NCBI GenBank assembly: GCA_041589735.1
Contig: JBFHVA010000107.1
Span: forward strand, 1-11,504
Origin: CAMYJH01 sp041589735
GTDB lineage: Bacteria; Pseudomonadota; Gammaproteobacteria; HK1
DNA: 11,504 nucleotides
Direction: 5' to 3'
The notes beneath the pieces are model-generated. The model was not told the DNA's origin and made no database searches. It saw only the letters and a program-made list of their open reading frames with translations. Below are positions 1 to 6,414 of the stretch, piece by piece (the stretch's first letter is position 1; every line of letters begins with the position of its first letter). Both the position numbers and the translations under genes were made by a program.

Positions 1-656
1 CCACCGGCATCTTGCTGTGGGGCGCGGCGATGTTTGCTTTGGGCCGCGCGTTCGGCTTCGATAGCACGCCTGTTGACATGGGCTGGTTCTTCACAAAGGC
101 TGCGTTCGTCACTTTCGGCGGCGCATATTCGGTGTTGCCTTACGTGTACCAGGGCGGCGTGGAGCAGTTTCAGTGGTTGACGGCGACGCAGATGATTGAC
201 GGCCTCGCTCTCGGCGAGACCACGCCCGGTCCGCTGATTATCGTCGTGACCTTCGTCGGTTTTGTCGGTGGATGGACCAAAGAAGTACTCGGGGCAGAGC
301 ATCTTTTACTTTCCGGTGTTCTGTGCGCGAGCGTCGTGACCTTTTTCACATTTCTCCCGTCGTTCCTCTTCATTTTCGCCGGGGGACCGGCAGTCGAAAG
401 CACCCGCGGCAACATTACGTTCACCGCGCCGCTTTCTTCGATCACGGCGGCAGTGGTCGGGGTAGTGCTGAACCTGGCGATGTTCTTTGCCTACCACGTG
501 TTCTGGCCCGGCGGATTCGAGCGCGGGTTTCAAGGCTTCGCGTTGTTGATCAGCGTCGCCGCGTTCATCGCCTTAATTCGATTTCGCGCCGGCATTATTC
601 CGGTGGTTCTCGCCTGTGGAATCATCGGGATCCTCTATCAGCAGATGGTAACTTAG
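1..656 (+). CDS. chrA: Chromate transporter ChrA (CHR family), C-terminal part, cut by left edge
   Basis: The reading frame is open from the left edge (first full codon at base 3) to TAG at 654-656, giving about 217 residues, roughly the C-terminal half of a usual ~400-aa two-domain ChrA. Family signatures are visible: FGGAYSVLPYV, and then GLALGETTPGPLII followed by a hydrophobic VVTFVGFVGG segment. About four to five further hydrophobic stretches follow, consistent with the inner membrane. CHR proteins of this type export chromate using the proton motive force and give chromate resistance; sulfate may be a related substrate. The start and N-terminal CHR domain lie outside the window, so it cannot be checked whether the gene is intact. 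A rhodanese gene follows 51 bp downstream on the same strand. Family assignment is firm; chromate as the actual substrate is inferred from the family. Confidence 0.93.
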   Translation, partial: TGILLWGAAMFALGRAFGFDSTPVDMGWFFTKAAFVTFGGAYSVLPYVYQGGVEQFQWLTATQMIDGLALGETTPGPLIIVVTFVGFVGGWTKEVLGAEHLLLSGVLCASVVTFFTFLPSFLFIFAGGPAVESTRGNITFTAPLSSITAAVVGVVLNLAMFFAYHVFWPGGFERGFQGFALLISVAAFIALIRFRAGIIPVVLACGIIGILYQQMVT

Positions 657-707
657 GCGCGACACCCTTCGTTTTCGAGAAGGCGCGCTGCGGCGAGGAT
701 TAGATTT

Positions 708-1040
708 ATGAACCCTACGATTTCTCCATCGGAACTCAAGGAGCTGTTGGACACGGGCGCCAGCGTCAGGGTGCTTGACGTGCGCCTGATCGAAGATCGA
801 ACGCTCGTCGATCATCCTGTTCCCGGCGCCGAGTGGCGCAATCCGAAAGAGGTGGAGAACTGGGGCGAAGAACTCGGTGCCGAAGACCACGTAGTCGTCT
901 ATTGCGTTCTCGGTCACCACGTAAGCCAGGGGGTTTGCACAGCTCTGCGCGAAAACGGCTTACGCGTGAGCTATCTGGATGGCGGGATTGAGGGTTGGGA
1001 AGCGCTGATCCGCTCCGGCTCGGCTAAAGCCGACACATAA
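708..1040 (+). CDS. Single-domain rhodanese-like protein
   Basis: This 110-aa cytoplasmic protein has no signal peptide and is the usual size of a single rhodanese domain. The N-terminal segment SPSELKELL and the strand VRVLDVR (residues 20-26) match the CDC25/rhodanese fold. Cys66 in YCVLGHHVSQ is in the place of the catalytic cysteine, opening a six-residue loop C-V-L-G-H-H that is followed by a helix. The C-terminal LDGGIEGWEAL is the classic rhodanese ending. A GAGG sequence lies 9 bases before ATG. Rhodaneses carry sulfane sulfur as a cysteine persulfide. The gene follows chrA closely, so it is probably co-transcribed; rhodanese domains fused to ChrB-type domains are known in chromate resistance, which makes a role in that response plausible but not shown. 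The loop has His where many rhodaneses have Arg, so substrate preference cannot be read. Confidence 0.88.
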   Translation: MNPTISPSELKELLDTGASVRVLDVRLIEDRTLVDHPVPGAEWRNPKEVENWGEELGAEDHVVVYCVLGHHVSQGVCTALRENGLRVSYLDGGIEGWEALIRSGSAKADT

Positions 1041-1056
1041 GCTGCGGCGAGTCGCC

Positions 1057-1081
1057 CGGGGTCGCTGCTGCCGCGACCCCG
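1057..1081. terminator. Hairpin between convergent rhodanese and FKBP genes
   Basis: CGGGGTCGC (1057-1065) and GCGACCCCG (1073-1081) form a perfect 9-bp GC-rich stem with a 7-base loop. It lies 16 bp after the rhodanese stop and 19 bp before the end of the minus-strand FKBP gene, so it could stop transcription from both sides. No clear T-run follows on either strand, so intrinsic termination is likely but not certain. Confidence 0.6.
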
Positions 1082-1100
1082 ATCGTTGTCCTTGGGCCCG

Positions 1101-1622
1101 CTACTCGACCGTCAACACGTGGACGTCGAAAGTCACTACCTTACCCGCGAGCGGATGGTTGAGATCAATGACAATAAAGTCGTCCTTGATCTCATGGACT
1201 TTAACGAAGCGGCGGTTGCCGTTCGGATCGTTCACGACCAGACCGGCCCCGACGGTGCGCGCATCCTCTGGAATGCGGTCAGTCTCGACGTCGACAAACG
1301 CGTCCGGATTTACCGGCCCGTAGGCCTCCTCCGGTGCCAGGGTCACCTTCTTGCGGTCGTCGGCCTTCAGCCCGGCCAGCGCATTCTCGAGCCCCGAGGG
1401 CAGGTGACCCTGACCCTGCTCATAAATCAGGGGTTCGCTTTCTGAATTACCTCCGAAAACGCTGCCGTCCTGAAGATAGATGGTGAACTCGATAGCGACC
1501 TTGCTGCCATCGGAAATTACAGTTGCTTTGTCGTCAGCAGACTGGGCCAGAACCCCGCCATTGATGAAAATCATGGCAAGGGCGACAAATAGGGTGGGGC
1601 TTCGAAACGTTGTGAATTTCAA
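1101..1622 (-). CDS. Exported SlyD-like FKBP-type peptidyl-prolyl isomerase
   Basis: I chose the TTG start at 1622 (173 aa) because AGGAG sits about 8 bases upstream. It also yields a clean signal peptide: MKFTTFR, then the hydrophobic core LFVALAMIFI, then a likely cut near GGVLAQ/SADD (residue 27). A longer reading from ATG at 1694 adds 24 residues that do not fit. The mature part is a SlyD-type FKBP: strand VAIEFTIYL (42-50), YEQGQGHLPSGLENAL with AYG at 100-102, an inserted flap-like region (~103-150), and the SlyD-like return NHPLAGKVVTFDVHVL (155-170). It would catalyse cis-trans isomerisation at proline and act as a chaperone on periplasmic proteins. Cytoplasmic SlyD has a His/Cys-rich metal-binding tail; here the protein stops right after the FKBP fold. 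It is convergent to the rhodanese gene and probably monocistronic. Confidence 0.87.
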   Translation of the reverse strand: MKFTTFRSPTLFVALAMIFINGGVLAQSADDKATVISDGSKVAIEFTIYLQDGSVFGGNSESEPLIYEQGQGHLPSGLENALAGLKADDRKKVTLAPEEAYGPVNPDAFVDVETDRIPEDARTVGAGLVVNDPNGNRRFVKVHEIKDDFIVIDLNHPLAGKVVTFDVHVLTVE

Positions 1623-1939
1623 TGGTGGGTCTCCTGATGAACTGGCGACGCGTGTGCAACCACTGGTCTGCTGGAACAGATTCGGGCCGTTCACCAGCGT
1701 GATGCGAAGGATTACGTGTAACGAATCGCAGATTCCGTATGCGCTCTCTACCTGCGCCTACGGGTCACTGCGAAACCGCTGAGAATCGATGGGACGTAGG
1801 GCGCCTTAGACCAATAAGTAAAACGCTAGCACGCACCCGAGGTGAATGCCAGGACGGCGGGAATTACGGCGACGCCGGGAGAATCAATTAACCCCTGAAT
1901 AAATCAGGGGTTAATCGATAAAGTGCGTGACCCTGCGTG
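1623..1939. other. Intergenic region upstream of the FKBP gene
   Basis: About 317 bp separate the FKBP start from the end of the next minus-strand gene. It contains the FKBP ribosome-binding site (AGGAG near 1630-1634) and the 12-bp hairpin at 1887-1915. An imperfect dyad, GATTACGTGTAACGAATC, lies around 1711-1728. I see no convincing -35/-10 pair, and the open frames here lack a ribosome-binding site or recognisable sequence. Confidence 0.5.
1887..1915. terminator. Perfect 12-bp inverted repeat after the 139-aa gene
   Basis: ATTAACCCCTGA (1887-1898) and TCAGGGGTTAAT (1904-1915) are exact reverse complements around the 5-base loop ATAAA. The structure lies 24 bp beyond the stop of the minus-strand gene ending at 1940 and upstream of the FKBP gene. 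It is most simply the terminator of the former. There is no T-run after it on the minus strand beyond the AT-rich outer stem, so an operator or RNA-stability element is the alternative. Confidence 0.55.
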
Positions 1940-2359
1940 CTATTTCTTCAAGAAAACCTTGCCGCCGCCCGCGGGCATTCCGCCTTGGCTTGTGCCCGGC
2001 ATTCCCTGAGGCATTGCCGAGGGTACGACGATGCGCGAAGCCTCCTCCCTTGCCAGCTCCTTGGCACGCTCGTTGAGCCGCTCCACCGCGGCTTTGACAC
2101 CCTCGGGAAATTTTTTGAACGCGTCGTCGAGGGATTTGGCCTCAATGGAAAACTGCACCGGGAACGGTCCCATTTGCGTCATCAGCGTGGTTTCGCCGAT
2201 GTAAAGCACGGGACGACTGCCGTCGGCACTGCCATCGGACTTGACCGGACTTTGCCGGCGCACCGAGGCGGCGTGCAGATCGGTGAAGGTCTCTTCCCTG
2301 TACAAATTGTCGGTGTCGACTTTCAGGTCCCGAAGCTCGGGGGAATCCTTTTCGCTCAT
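1940..2359 (-). CDS. Conserved hypothetical protein, soluble, 139 aa
   Basis: The ATG at 2359 is preferred because AAAGGA lies about 7 bases upstream; an ATG 51 bases further upstream (2410) would add 17 residues but has no spaced Shine-Dalgarno. There is no signal peptide or membrane segment. A polar N-terminus with NLYREETFTD (18-27) leads into a beta-rich central part with RPVLYIGETTLMTQMG (49-64) and VQFSIEAKSLDDAFKKF (68-84). A charged helix follows (87-107), then SRIVVP (108-113) and a Met/Gly/Pro-rich tail (114-134) ending in FLKK. The overall pattern (YREETFTD, then RPVLYIG, then SRIVVP) resembles a small conserved proteobacterial family of unknown function as I remember it. No function can be assigned. 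It is divergent from the exporter gene at 2481, about 120 bp apart. Confidence 0.8.
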   Translation of the reverse strand: MSEKDSPELRDLKVDTDNLYREETFTDLHAASVRRQSPVKSDGSADGSRPVLYIGETTLMTQMGPFPVQFSIEAKSLDDAFKKFPEGVKAAVERLNERAKELAREEASRIVVPSAMPQGMPGTSQGGMPAGGGKVFLKK

Positions 2360-2480
2360 GGTTTCATCCTTTCCGTCCGCCGGAGATCCGGGAAGATCAC
2401 CGGGGGACATACCTTTTTAATGTGAATCGATAAAGCAAAACTTTAACATACCTCCCCTTCGGGGCGGCCACTCGGGGTAT

Positions 2481-3332
2481 TTGGGAAAGTATGGGCTACC
2501 CTGGCCTGCTTCGCGACCGCGCGGCAGTGGTTTAGCTACCGCTGCGCCCACACGATTCCGACGCATCGCCAAATTGGAAGATCTCAGCTACATCACCCTG
2601 GCCGCCTACGCAGCCATCATGCTCCTGGCCGGCCTCATCCACGGCACCCTGGGACTTGGCTTCCCGCTCGTCGCCACCCCGCTGCTGGCGCTGTTCACGG
2701 ACGTGCGTACGGCCATCCTGATCACGCTGTTGCCGACGGCGTCGGTAAATATCGTCAGCATCCTCAAAGGTGGCCGATGGAGCGAAAGCATCGGCCGCTT
2801 CTGGCCACTCGCGCTTTTTGCTGTGCTCGGCAGCATTGCGGGTACGCGATTTCTGGTGATCAGCGATCCAGCGCCATTCAAACTGCTGCTGGCGGCATTG
2901 GTGCTGCTCTATCTGTTCGCCAGCCGGGTCAAGGCAATCCGCATGCGGTGGGTGAGCAACCATCTGGCACTGTCGATGGCCATGTTCGGACTGATCGCAG
3001 GTTTTGCCGCCGGGACCACCAACGTCATGGTGCCGATATTGATTATCTACACCCTGGAGCTCGGTCTCGAGCGAACGGCAATGGTGCAGGTGTTCAACCT
3101 TTGCTTCCTTGCCGGAAAGCTGACCCAGATCGCGGTCTTCGCTCACGCCGGGATGCTCACGGGCAGCTTGCTCTTATCCACGACGCCGCTGGCCGTCGTT
3201 GCGGTTGCGGCACTGTTCGGAGGCATGATGTTGACCCACCGCATTCCCACCGAAATTTACAGGAACATCGTGCGGCGGGTGCTGCTGCTGCTCGCTCTGC
3301 TGCTCGTCATTCAGTACTTTCTTCAGCTCTAA
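2481..3332 (+). CDS. TauE/SafE-family membrane permease (putative sulfite/organosulfonate exporter)
   Basis: This is an inner-membrane protein of about 250-283 aa with roughly eight hydrophobic segments in two related halves. The family signature appears near the start, HGTLGLGFPLVATPLLAL (residues ~54-71), and an equivalent turn appears in the second half, AGFAAGTTNVMVPILIIY (~173-190). TauE/SafE proteins are thought to export sulfite, sulfoacetate or related anions. The start is uncertain: the only in-frame candidates before the first membrane helix are TTG at 2481 and TTG at 2574. The 31 residues between them are Arg/Pro-rich and unlike the family, so 2574 may be the true start, although neither has a good ribosome-binding site. 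The first in-frame ATG (2619) would cut the first helix. The 3' end overlaps the convergent desaturase gene by 26 bp. The substrate is not readable from the sequence. Confidence 0.85.
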   Translation: MGKYGLPWPASRPRGSGLATAAPTRFRRIAKLEDLSYITLAAYAAIMLLAGLIHGTLGLGFPLVATPLLALFTDVRTAILITLLPTASVNIVSILKGGRWSESIGRFWPLALFAVLGSIAGTRFLVISDPAPFKLLLAALVLLYLFASRVKAIRMRWVSNHLALSMAMFGLIAGFAAGTTNVMVPILIIYTLELGLERTAMVQVFNLCFLAGKLTQIAVFAHAGMLTGSLLLSTTPLAVVAVAALFGGMMLTHRIPTEIYRNIVRRVLLLLALLLVIQYFLQL

Positions 3333-4377
3333 CTGTGTCGCTGGTTGCGGCAAGATCGCGTGAACGACGAATGACGTCCCGGGCCGCGGCGAAATATCCA
3401 GGGGACTCGCTTCGTTCAATCCCGGAAAGCTCGCGGTCGAGCGCCGGCAGATTGTAAAACGGCACTGCCGCAAACAGGTGGTGCGCCCAGTGGTACTGCA
3501 TGTTCCAGCACATCCAGCGCAACACCGGATTGACGCGAATGGTGCGGGTATTCTTGGTCACGTCCTTATCGAGCGGCATCCCTGTGTGCTCAACGATGTT
3601 CTGGATATGATGCAGAGGCTTGGTGAGCAGCAGCGGAAGCAGCCAGTACTGCACCGCGATCCATGAGCCGGACACAATCGAAACAACCGCCGCCGCTGCG
3701 TAGAGGCCGACGTGCAGCCTGGCCTCGCGCACGATCAGCGCCTGGTCGCGCTGGCTCATGTAATGCTCGTCCCGGGCGTTGCCAGAGAAGTTTCTAATCA
3801 AGGTGGACAGCCGAAGCCACCAGTAGGGGATCCCGCTCAGGCTCCAGAGAAAGCGCGCCAGCGTATTCGGCGCCTCGGACCTGGCGGCACCCATGAGCTC
3901 GGGATCTTTTTCCGGAAGGTTGGTGTACTTGTGATGAGTGAAGTGCATTACCCGGTCGTAGTCGCGGGGAAAGATCACTAAAACGCCGGTGATGCGTGAG
4001 AAGAACTCGTTCAGCCCCCGGGTCGCGAAGGCCGTGCCGTGCATCAGCTCGTGCTGCGCGGCATATAGATAATTGAGCAGCATGCCGTGAACAACGAACA
4101 CCGGCACCGCCCACCAGCTGCCCCAGAGCGCATGCAGCAGCGCGCCGCTCGCCGATACGGCGCCGAAGTGGCTGCCGAGCTGTAGCCAGGCGCGAACATC
4201 GGAGCGCCGGCGAAGGGCGGCGAGGCGCTCGGAATCGAGAAGTTCACGGCGGTAGACGTATTCCACGGCGGTCGAATCTCCGACTGGGTAGAGCCAGTTT
4301 GGCAGCGACAGGAAAAACTGAAAAGAGGCCCGGCCGGCCTGAGCGGCGGATTTGGCCTCGAGGCGTTGTCCCAGCAT
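3307..4377 (-). CDS. Membrane fatty-acid desaturase family protein
   Basis: This 356-aa integral membrane di-iron enzyme carries all the histidine boxes of the family: HELMH (residues 109-113), HFTHH (145-149) and HWAHH (296-300). An additional His pair, HH at 256-257, and EH at 263-264 lie ahead of the last box. Hydrophobic segments surround the boxes (about 72-107, 125-137, 176-190, 222-255). The arrangement is typical of PF00487 desaturases/hydroxylases, which use O2 and an electron donor to desaturate or hydroxylate acyl or carotenoid-like substrates at the inner membrane. No cytochrome b5 or ferredoxin domain is fused, so a separate donor is needed. All metal ligands are present, so it should be active. 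The ATG at 4377 has only weak ribosome-binding sequence. It is divergent from the TPR gene with 9 bp between starts and overlaps the exporter gene at its 3' end. The substrate is unknown. Confidence 0.9.
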   Translation of the reverse strand: MLGQRLEAKSAAQAGRASFQFFLSLPNWLYPVGDSTAVEYVYRRELLDSERLAALRRRSDVRAWLQLGSHFGAVSASGALLHALWGSWWAVPVFVVHGMLLNYLYAAQHELMHGTAFATRGLNEFFSRITGVLVIFPRDYDRVMHFTHHKYTNLPEKDPELMGAARSEAPNTLARFLWSLSGIPYWWLRLSTLIRNFSGNARDEHYMSQRDQALIVREARLHVGLYAAAAVVSIVSGSWIAVQYWLLPLLLTKPLHHIQNIVEHTGMPLDKDVTKNTRTIRVNPVLRWMCWNMQYHWAHHLFAAVPFYNLPALDRELSGIERSESPGYFAAARDVIRRSRDLAATSDTVRAEESTE

Positions 4378-4380
4378 ACT
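4352..4380 (+). promoter_or_regulatory. Possible promoter for the TPR gene, inside the desaturase 5' coding end
   Basis: TTGGCC (4352-4357) and CATACT (4375-4380) are separated by exactly 17 bases, each matching the sigma-70 consensus at four of six positions. A start six or seven bases after the -10 falls on the A of the TPR gene's ATG at 4387. That gene has no Shine-Dalgarno sequence, which would fit a leaderless transcript. This is a weak motif match judged by eye. Confidence 0.3.
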
Positions 4381-4386
4381 TAGCCC

Positions 4387-4977
4387 ATGCGTTCTTCCTT
4401 AGCCTCCGCCGGCTCGAGCCAACGTTTCACGCAGTCGCTCAGGGCGGGGGCAATTGTGGCGCTGATATTGTGCGCCTGGGTTTCGAGCGCCGGCGCCGAT
4501 CAAAACGATCCGAGACTCCCGGCGCTTTTCAAGGCCCTCAAGGCTACCGGCGATCCGGAAGAAGGCGATCACATCGGCCGGCAAATCTCAGAGATATGGA
4601 ACGAGACCGATAACGAAGGTGTTCAACAAATCATGCAGCAGGGCCAGAGGTTTCTGGCCCGGGGGCAGCTGGGTCTTGCTCTGGGCAACTTCACCACGGT
4701 CACCAGAATGGAGCCCGGCTTCGCTGAGGCCTGGAACAAACGCGCGTCGGTGCTCTACAGCTTGGGGCGGCTCGACGACGCTGCCAGAAGCATCGCCCAA
4801 ACCCTGGCGCGCGAGCCGCAACATTTTTTAGCCATCGCGGGTCTGGGTCTGATCTATGTCCAAATGGGTTATCTTGAGGAGGCACTGCGCGCCTTCGATT
4901 ACGCGCTCACGATCAACCCACATCTGGCGGGAACGCGTGCAGCAGCCGACAAGATCAGGCAACGTCTCAACAAGTGA
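4387..4977 (+). CDS. Exported tetratricopeptide-repeat protein, 196 aa
   Basis: The N-terminus has a basic stretch with Arg2, Arg13 and Arg19, a hydrophobic core AIVALILCAWV (22-32) and a likely signal-peptidase site SSAGA/D after residue 37, so a periplasmic location is expected. After a conserved DPRLPALFKALKA segment (41-53) and an EIWNE helix, three TPR units follow at about 79-112, 113-146 and 147-180. Typical features are AWNKRASVLYSLGRLDDA and GLIYVQMGYLEEALRAF. Similar short exported TPR proteins with the DPRLxALFxxLK opening are widespread in alphaproteobacteria; their partner is not known to me. The ATG has no Shine-Dalgarno sequence and sits 9 bp from the divergent desaturase start. 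Function is limited to a predicted protein-protein interaction role. Confidence 0.87.
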   Translation: MRSSLASAGSSQRFTQSLRAGAIVALILCAWVSSAGADQNDPRLPALFKALKATGDPEEGDHIGRQISEIWNETDNEGVQQIMQQGQRFLARGQLGLALGNFTTVTRMEPGFAEAWNKRASVLYSLGRLDDAARSIAQTLAREPQHFLAIAGLGLIYVQMGYLEEALRAFDYALTINPHLAGTRAAADKIRQRLNK

Positions 4978-4991
4978 AACTTTGAGTTGGC

Positions 4992-5016
4992 ACTGAAGTG
5001 ATGGCTCACTTTTCAG
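4992..5016 (+). terminator. Weak hairpin after the TPR gene
   Basis: AAGTGA (4996-5001) pairs with TCACTT (5006-5011) around a TGGC loop. The pairing extends outward to CTGA and TCAG if two T bases are bulged, and a short T-run is present in the 3' arm. It starts 14 bp after the TPR stop. It is plausible as a weak terminator or attenuator ahead of the DUF3422 gene. Confidence 0.35.
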
Positions 5017-5081
5017 CCGCAAGTTGAATCGGCAAAGATTGAACCCGTGCCCTGCTCCAAATCAAATCTGAAAACAAAGAT

Positions 5082-6398
5082 ATGAATGAATCAGAAGGCA
5101 GGCGTGACGGGGGGCTGTCGGATTATCCCCAGAGAACGCTGCTCAACAACGAGGTCCACGCGAGACCGTACGAGCGCCTGACCGCGCCGGTGCGGGCTTC
5201 GTACCTCGCCTTGCTGACCGGCATAGAGACCGCGGAAGGGGAGCGAGAACATATCAAAGCGCTTTGTACGCGCAATGGCGTCAATCCACCGGCGGCGGGC
5301 GCCAACCATTTCAGCAACGATTTGGGGATCTTCCGCCTGCGCTGGGAGCGGCATACGGAGTTTTCCACCTACACCTTTTTGCACGCGGCTCCGTTTGATG
5401 CGCCCTTCGACGATGCGCCGATCAGGCGCGTGCCCGAGGACTGGCTCAAGCGCTTGCCGGGAGAGGTGTTGACCGCAGTCCACTTGGCGCTGGAGCCATC
5501 CAGCAAACCGGTGCGATCCGTGGACGAGCTGAGCGCCCTGTTCGTGGCTGACACCCTCGTTGGCAGCAAAGTGCTGGGCAGCGCGGCCGTTGCGTTGACG
5601 GATTTTCAGATCCACGCCGACGGCTTCAGCCGCACTCTTATCCACGACGCGGCTTTGGGCTCACGCCAGGCCGGCCGTCTGGTGCAGCGGCTGCTGGAGC
5701 TGGAGACCTACCGCATGATGTCGCTGCTCGCGCTGCCGCTGGCGAGAGAATATACGCCGGAGCTTTTCCGTCTGGACAAGGAAGTTGCGGAGCTCAGCAA
5801 CACACTGACCGGTGATAAAGAGGATGTGGACGAGCGCAGAATGCTGGAACGACTGACCCAGCTCTCGGCCGAGACCGAGGGGGTAGCAACTGCTACCAGC
5901 TTTCGTTTCAGCGCCGCGCGCGCTTATTACGATATCGTCGAGCGACGTATTCGCGAGCTGCGCGAAGAGCGTCACGAGCGATTGCAGACTTTCAGCGAGT
6001 TCATGCAGCGGCGCCTGGTTCCTGCCATGCACACCTGTGAGTCGGTGCATCGCCGTATCGACGAGCTGACGACTCGATCCGCCCGTGTATCGGATCTGTT
6101 ACGGACCCGGGTATCCATCACCATGGAAAGCCAGTCCCGTGATCTGCTCGAGTCCATGAATCGCCGGGCGAAACTGCAGATCAGGTTACAGCAGACGGTG
6201 GAAGGACTATCGGTTGTGGTGCTCAGCTATTACCTGGTCGGTCTGGTGAATTATGGGCTCAAAGCGCTGAAATCCGCAGGCTTGGGCGTGGACGTGGACG
6301 TGCTCACCGGGATCGCGATCATTCCGGTGGTCGCCGCGGTGCTACTTGGCGCGCGCTATCTTCGCCGCAGAATCAGCCGGGAAGAACAAAATATCTGA
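5082..6398 (+). CDS. DUF3422 family protein with C-terminal membrane anchor
   Basis: This 438-aa protein opens with the family hallmark LLNNEVHARP (20-29), the basis for assigning DUF3422 (PF11902). The large N-terminal part is soluble and mixed alpha/beta; residues ~225-370 are highly charged and helical (for example ERRIRELREERHERLQTF), suggesting a long coiled-coil stalk. Two hydrophobic helices follow at about 374-395 (EGLSVVVLSYYLVGLVNYG) and 406-428, ending in a basic RYLRRR tail. Length and layout are normal for the family, and no frameshift is seen. The order of cytoplasmic domain, helical stalk and two C-terminal membrane helices recalls CorA-type channels, but the CorA GxN motif is not visible, so this is only a topological resemblance. 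The ribosome-binding site is weak (AAAGAT next to ATG). The gene ends 16 bp from the convergent LysR gene. The function of the family is unknown. Confidence 0.9.
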   Translation: MNESEGRRDGGLSDYPQRTLLNNEVHARPYERLTAPVRASYLALLTGIETAEGEREHIKALCTRNGVNPPAAGANHFSNDLGIFRLRWERHTEFSTYTFLHAAPFDAPFDDAPIRRVPEDWLKRLPGEVLTAVHLALEPSSKPVRSVDELSALFVADTLVGSKVLGSAAVALTDFQIHADGFSRTLIHDAALGSRQAGRLVQRLLELETYRMMSLLALPLAREYTPELFRLDKEVAELSNTLTGDKEDVDERRMLERLTQLSAETEGVATATSFRFSAARAYYDIVERRIRELREERHERLQTFSEFMQRRLVPAMHTCESVHRRIDELTTRSARVSDLLRTRVSITMESQSRDLLESMNRRAKLQIRLQQTVEGLSVVVLSYYLVGLVNYGLKALKSAGLGVDVDVLTGIAIIPVVAAVLLGARYLRRRISREEQNI

Positions 6399-6414
6399 GC
6401 CCGCCGATATTCTC

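Noticed and set aside
1020..1033. TCGGCT-AA-AGCCGA inverted repeat at the end of the rhodanese gene
   Set aside because: The loop is only two bases and it lies within the last codons; the hairpin at 1057-1081 is the better terminator.
1480..1782. Plus-strand ORF of 100 codons
   Set aside because: It runs mostly antisense to the FKBP signal-peptide region and its leader, has no ribosome-binding site and its product has no recognisable feature.
2446..2466. CCCCTTCGGGG small hairpin before the exporter gene
   Set aside because: A four-pair stem is expected by chance in this GC-rich DNA and no regulatory element is recognised.
6390..6411. AATATC/GATATT inverted repeat between the DUF3422 and LysR gene ends
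   Set aside because: Only 6 AT-rich pairs with a 10-base loop overlapping the stop codon; too weak to call a terminator.
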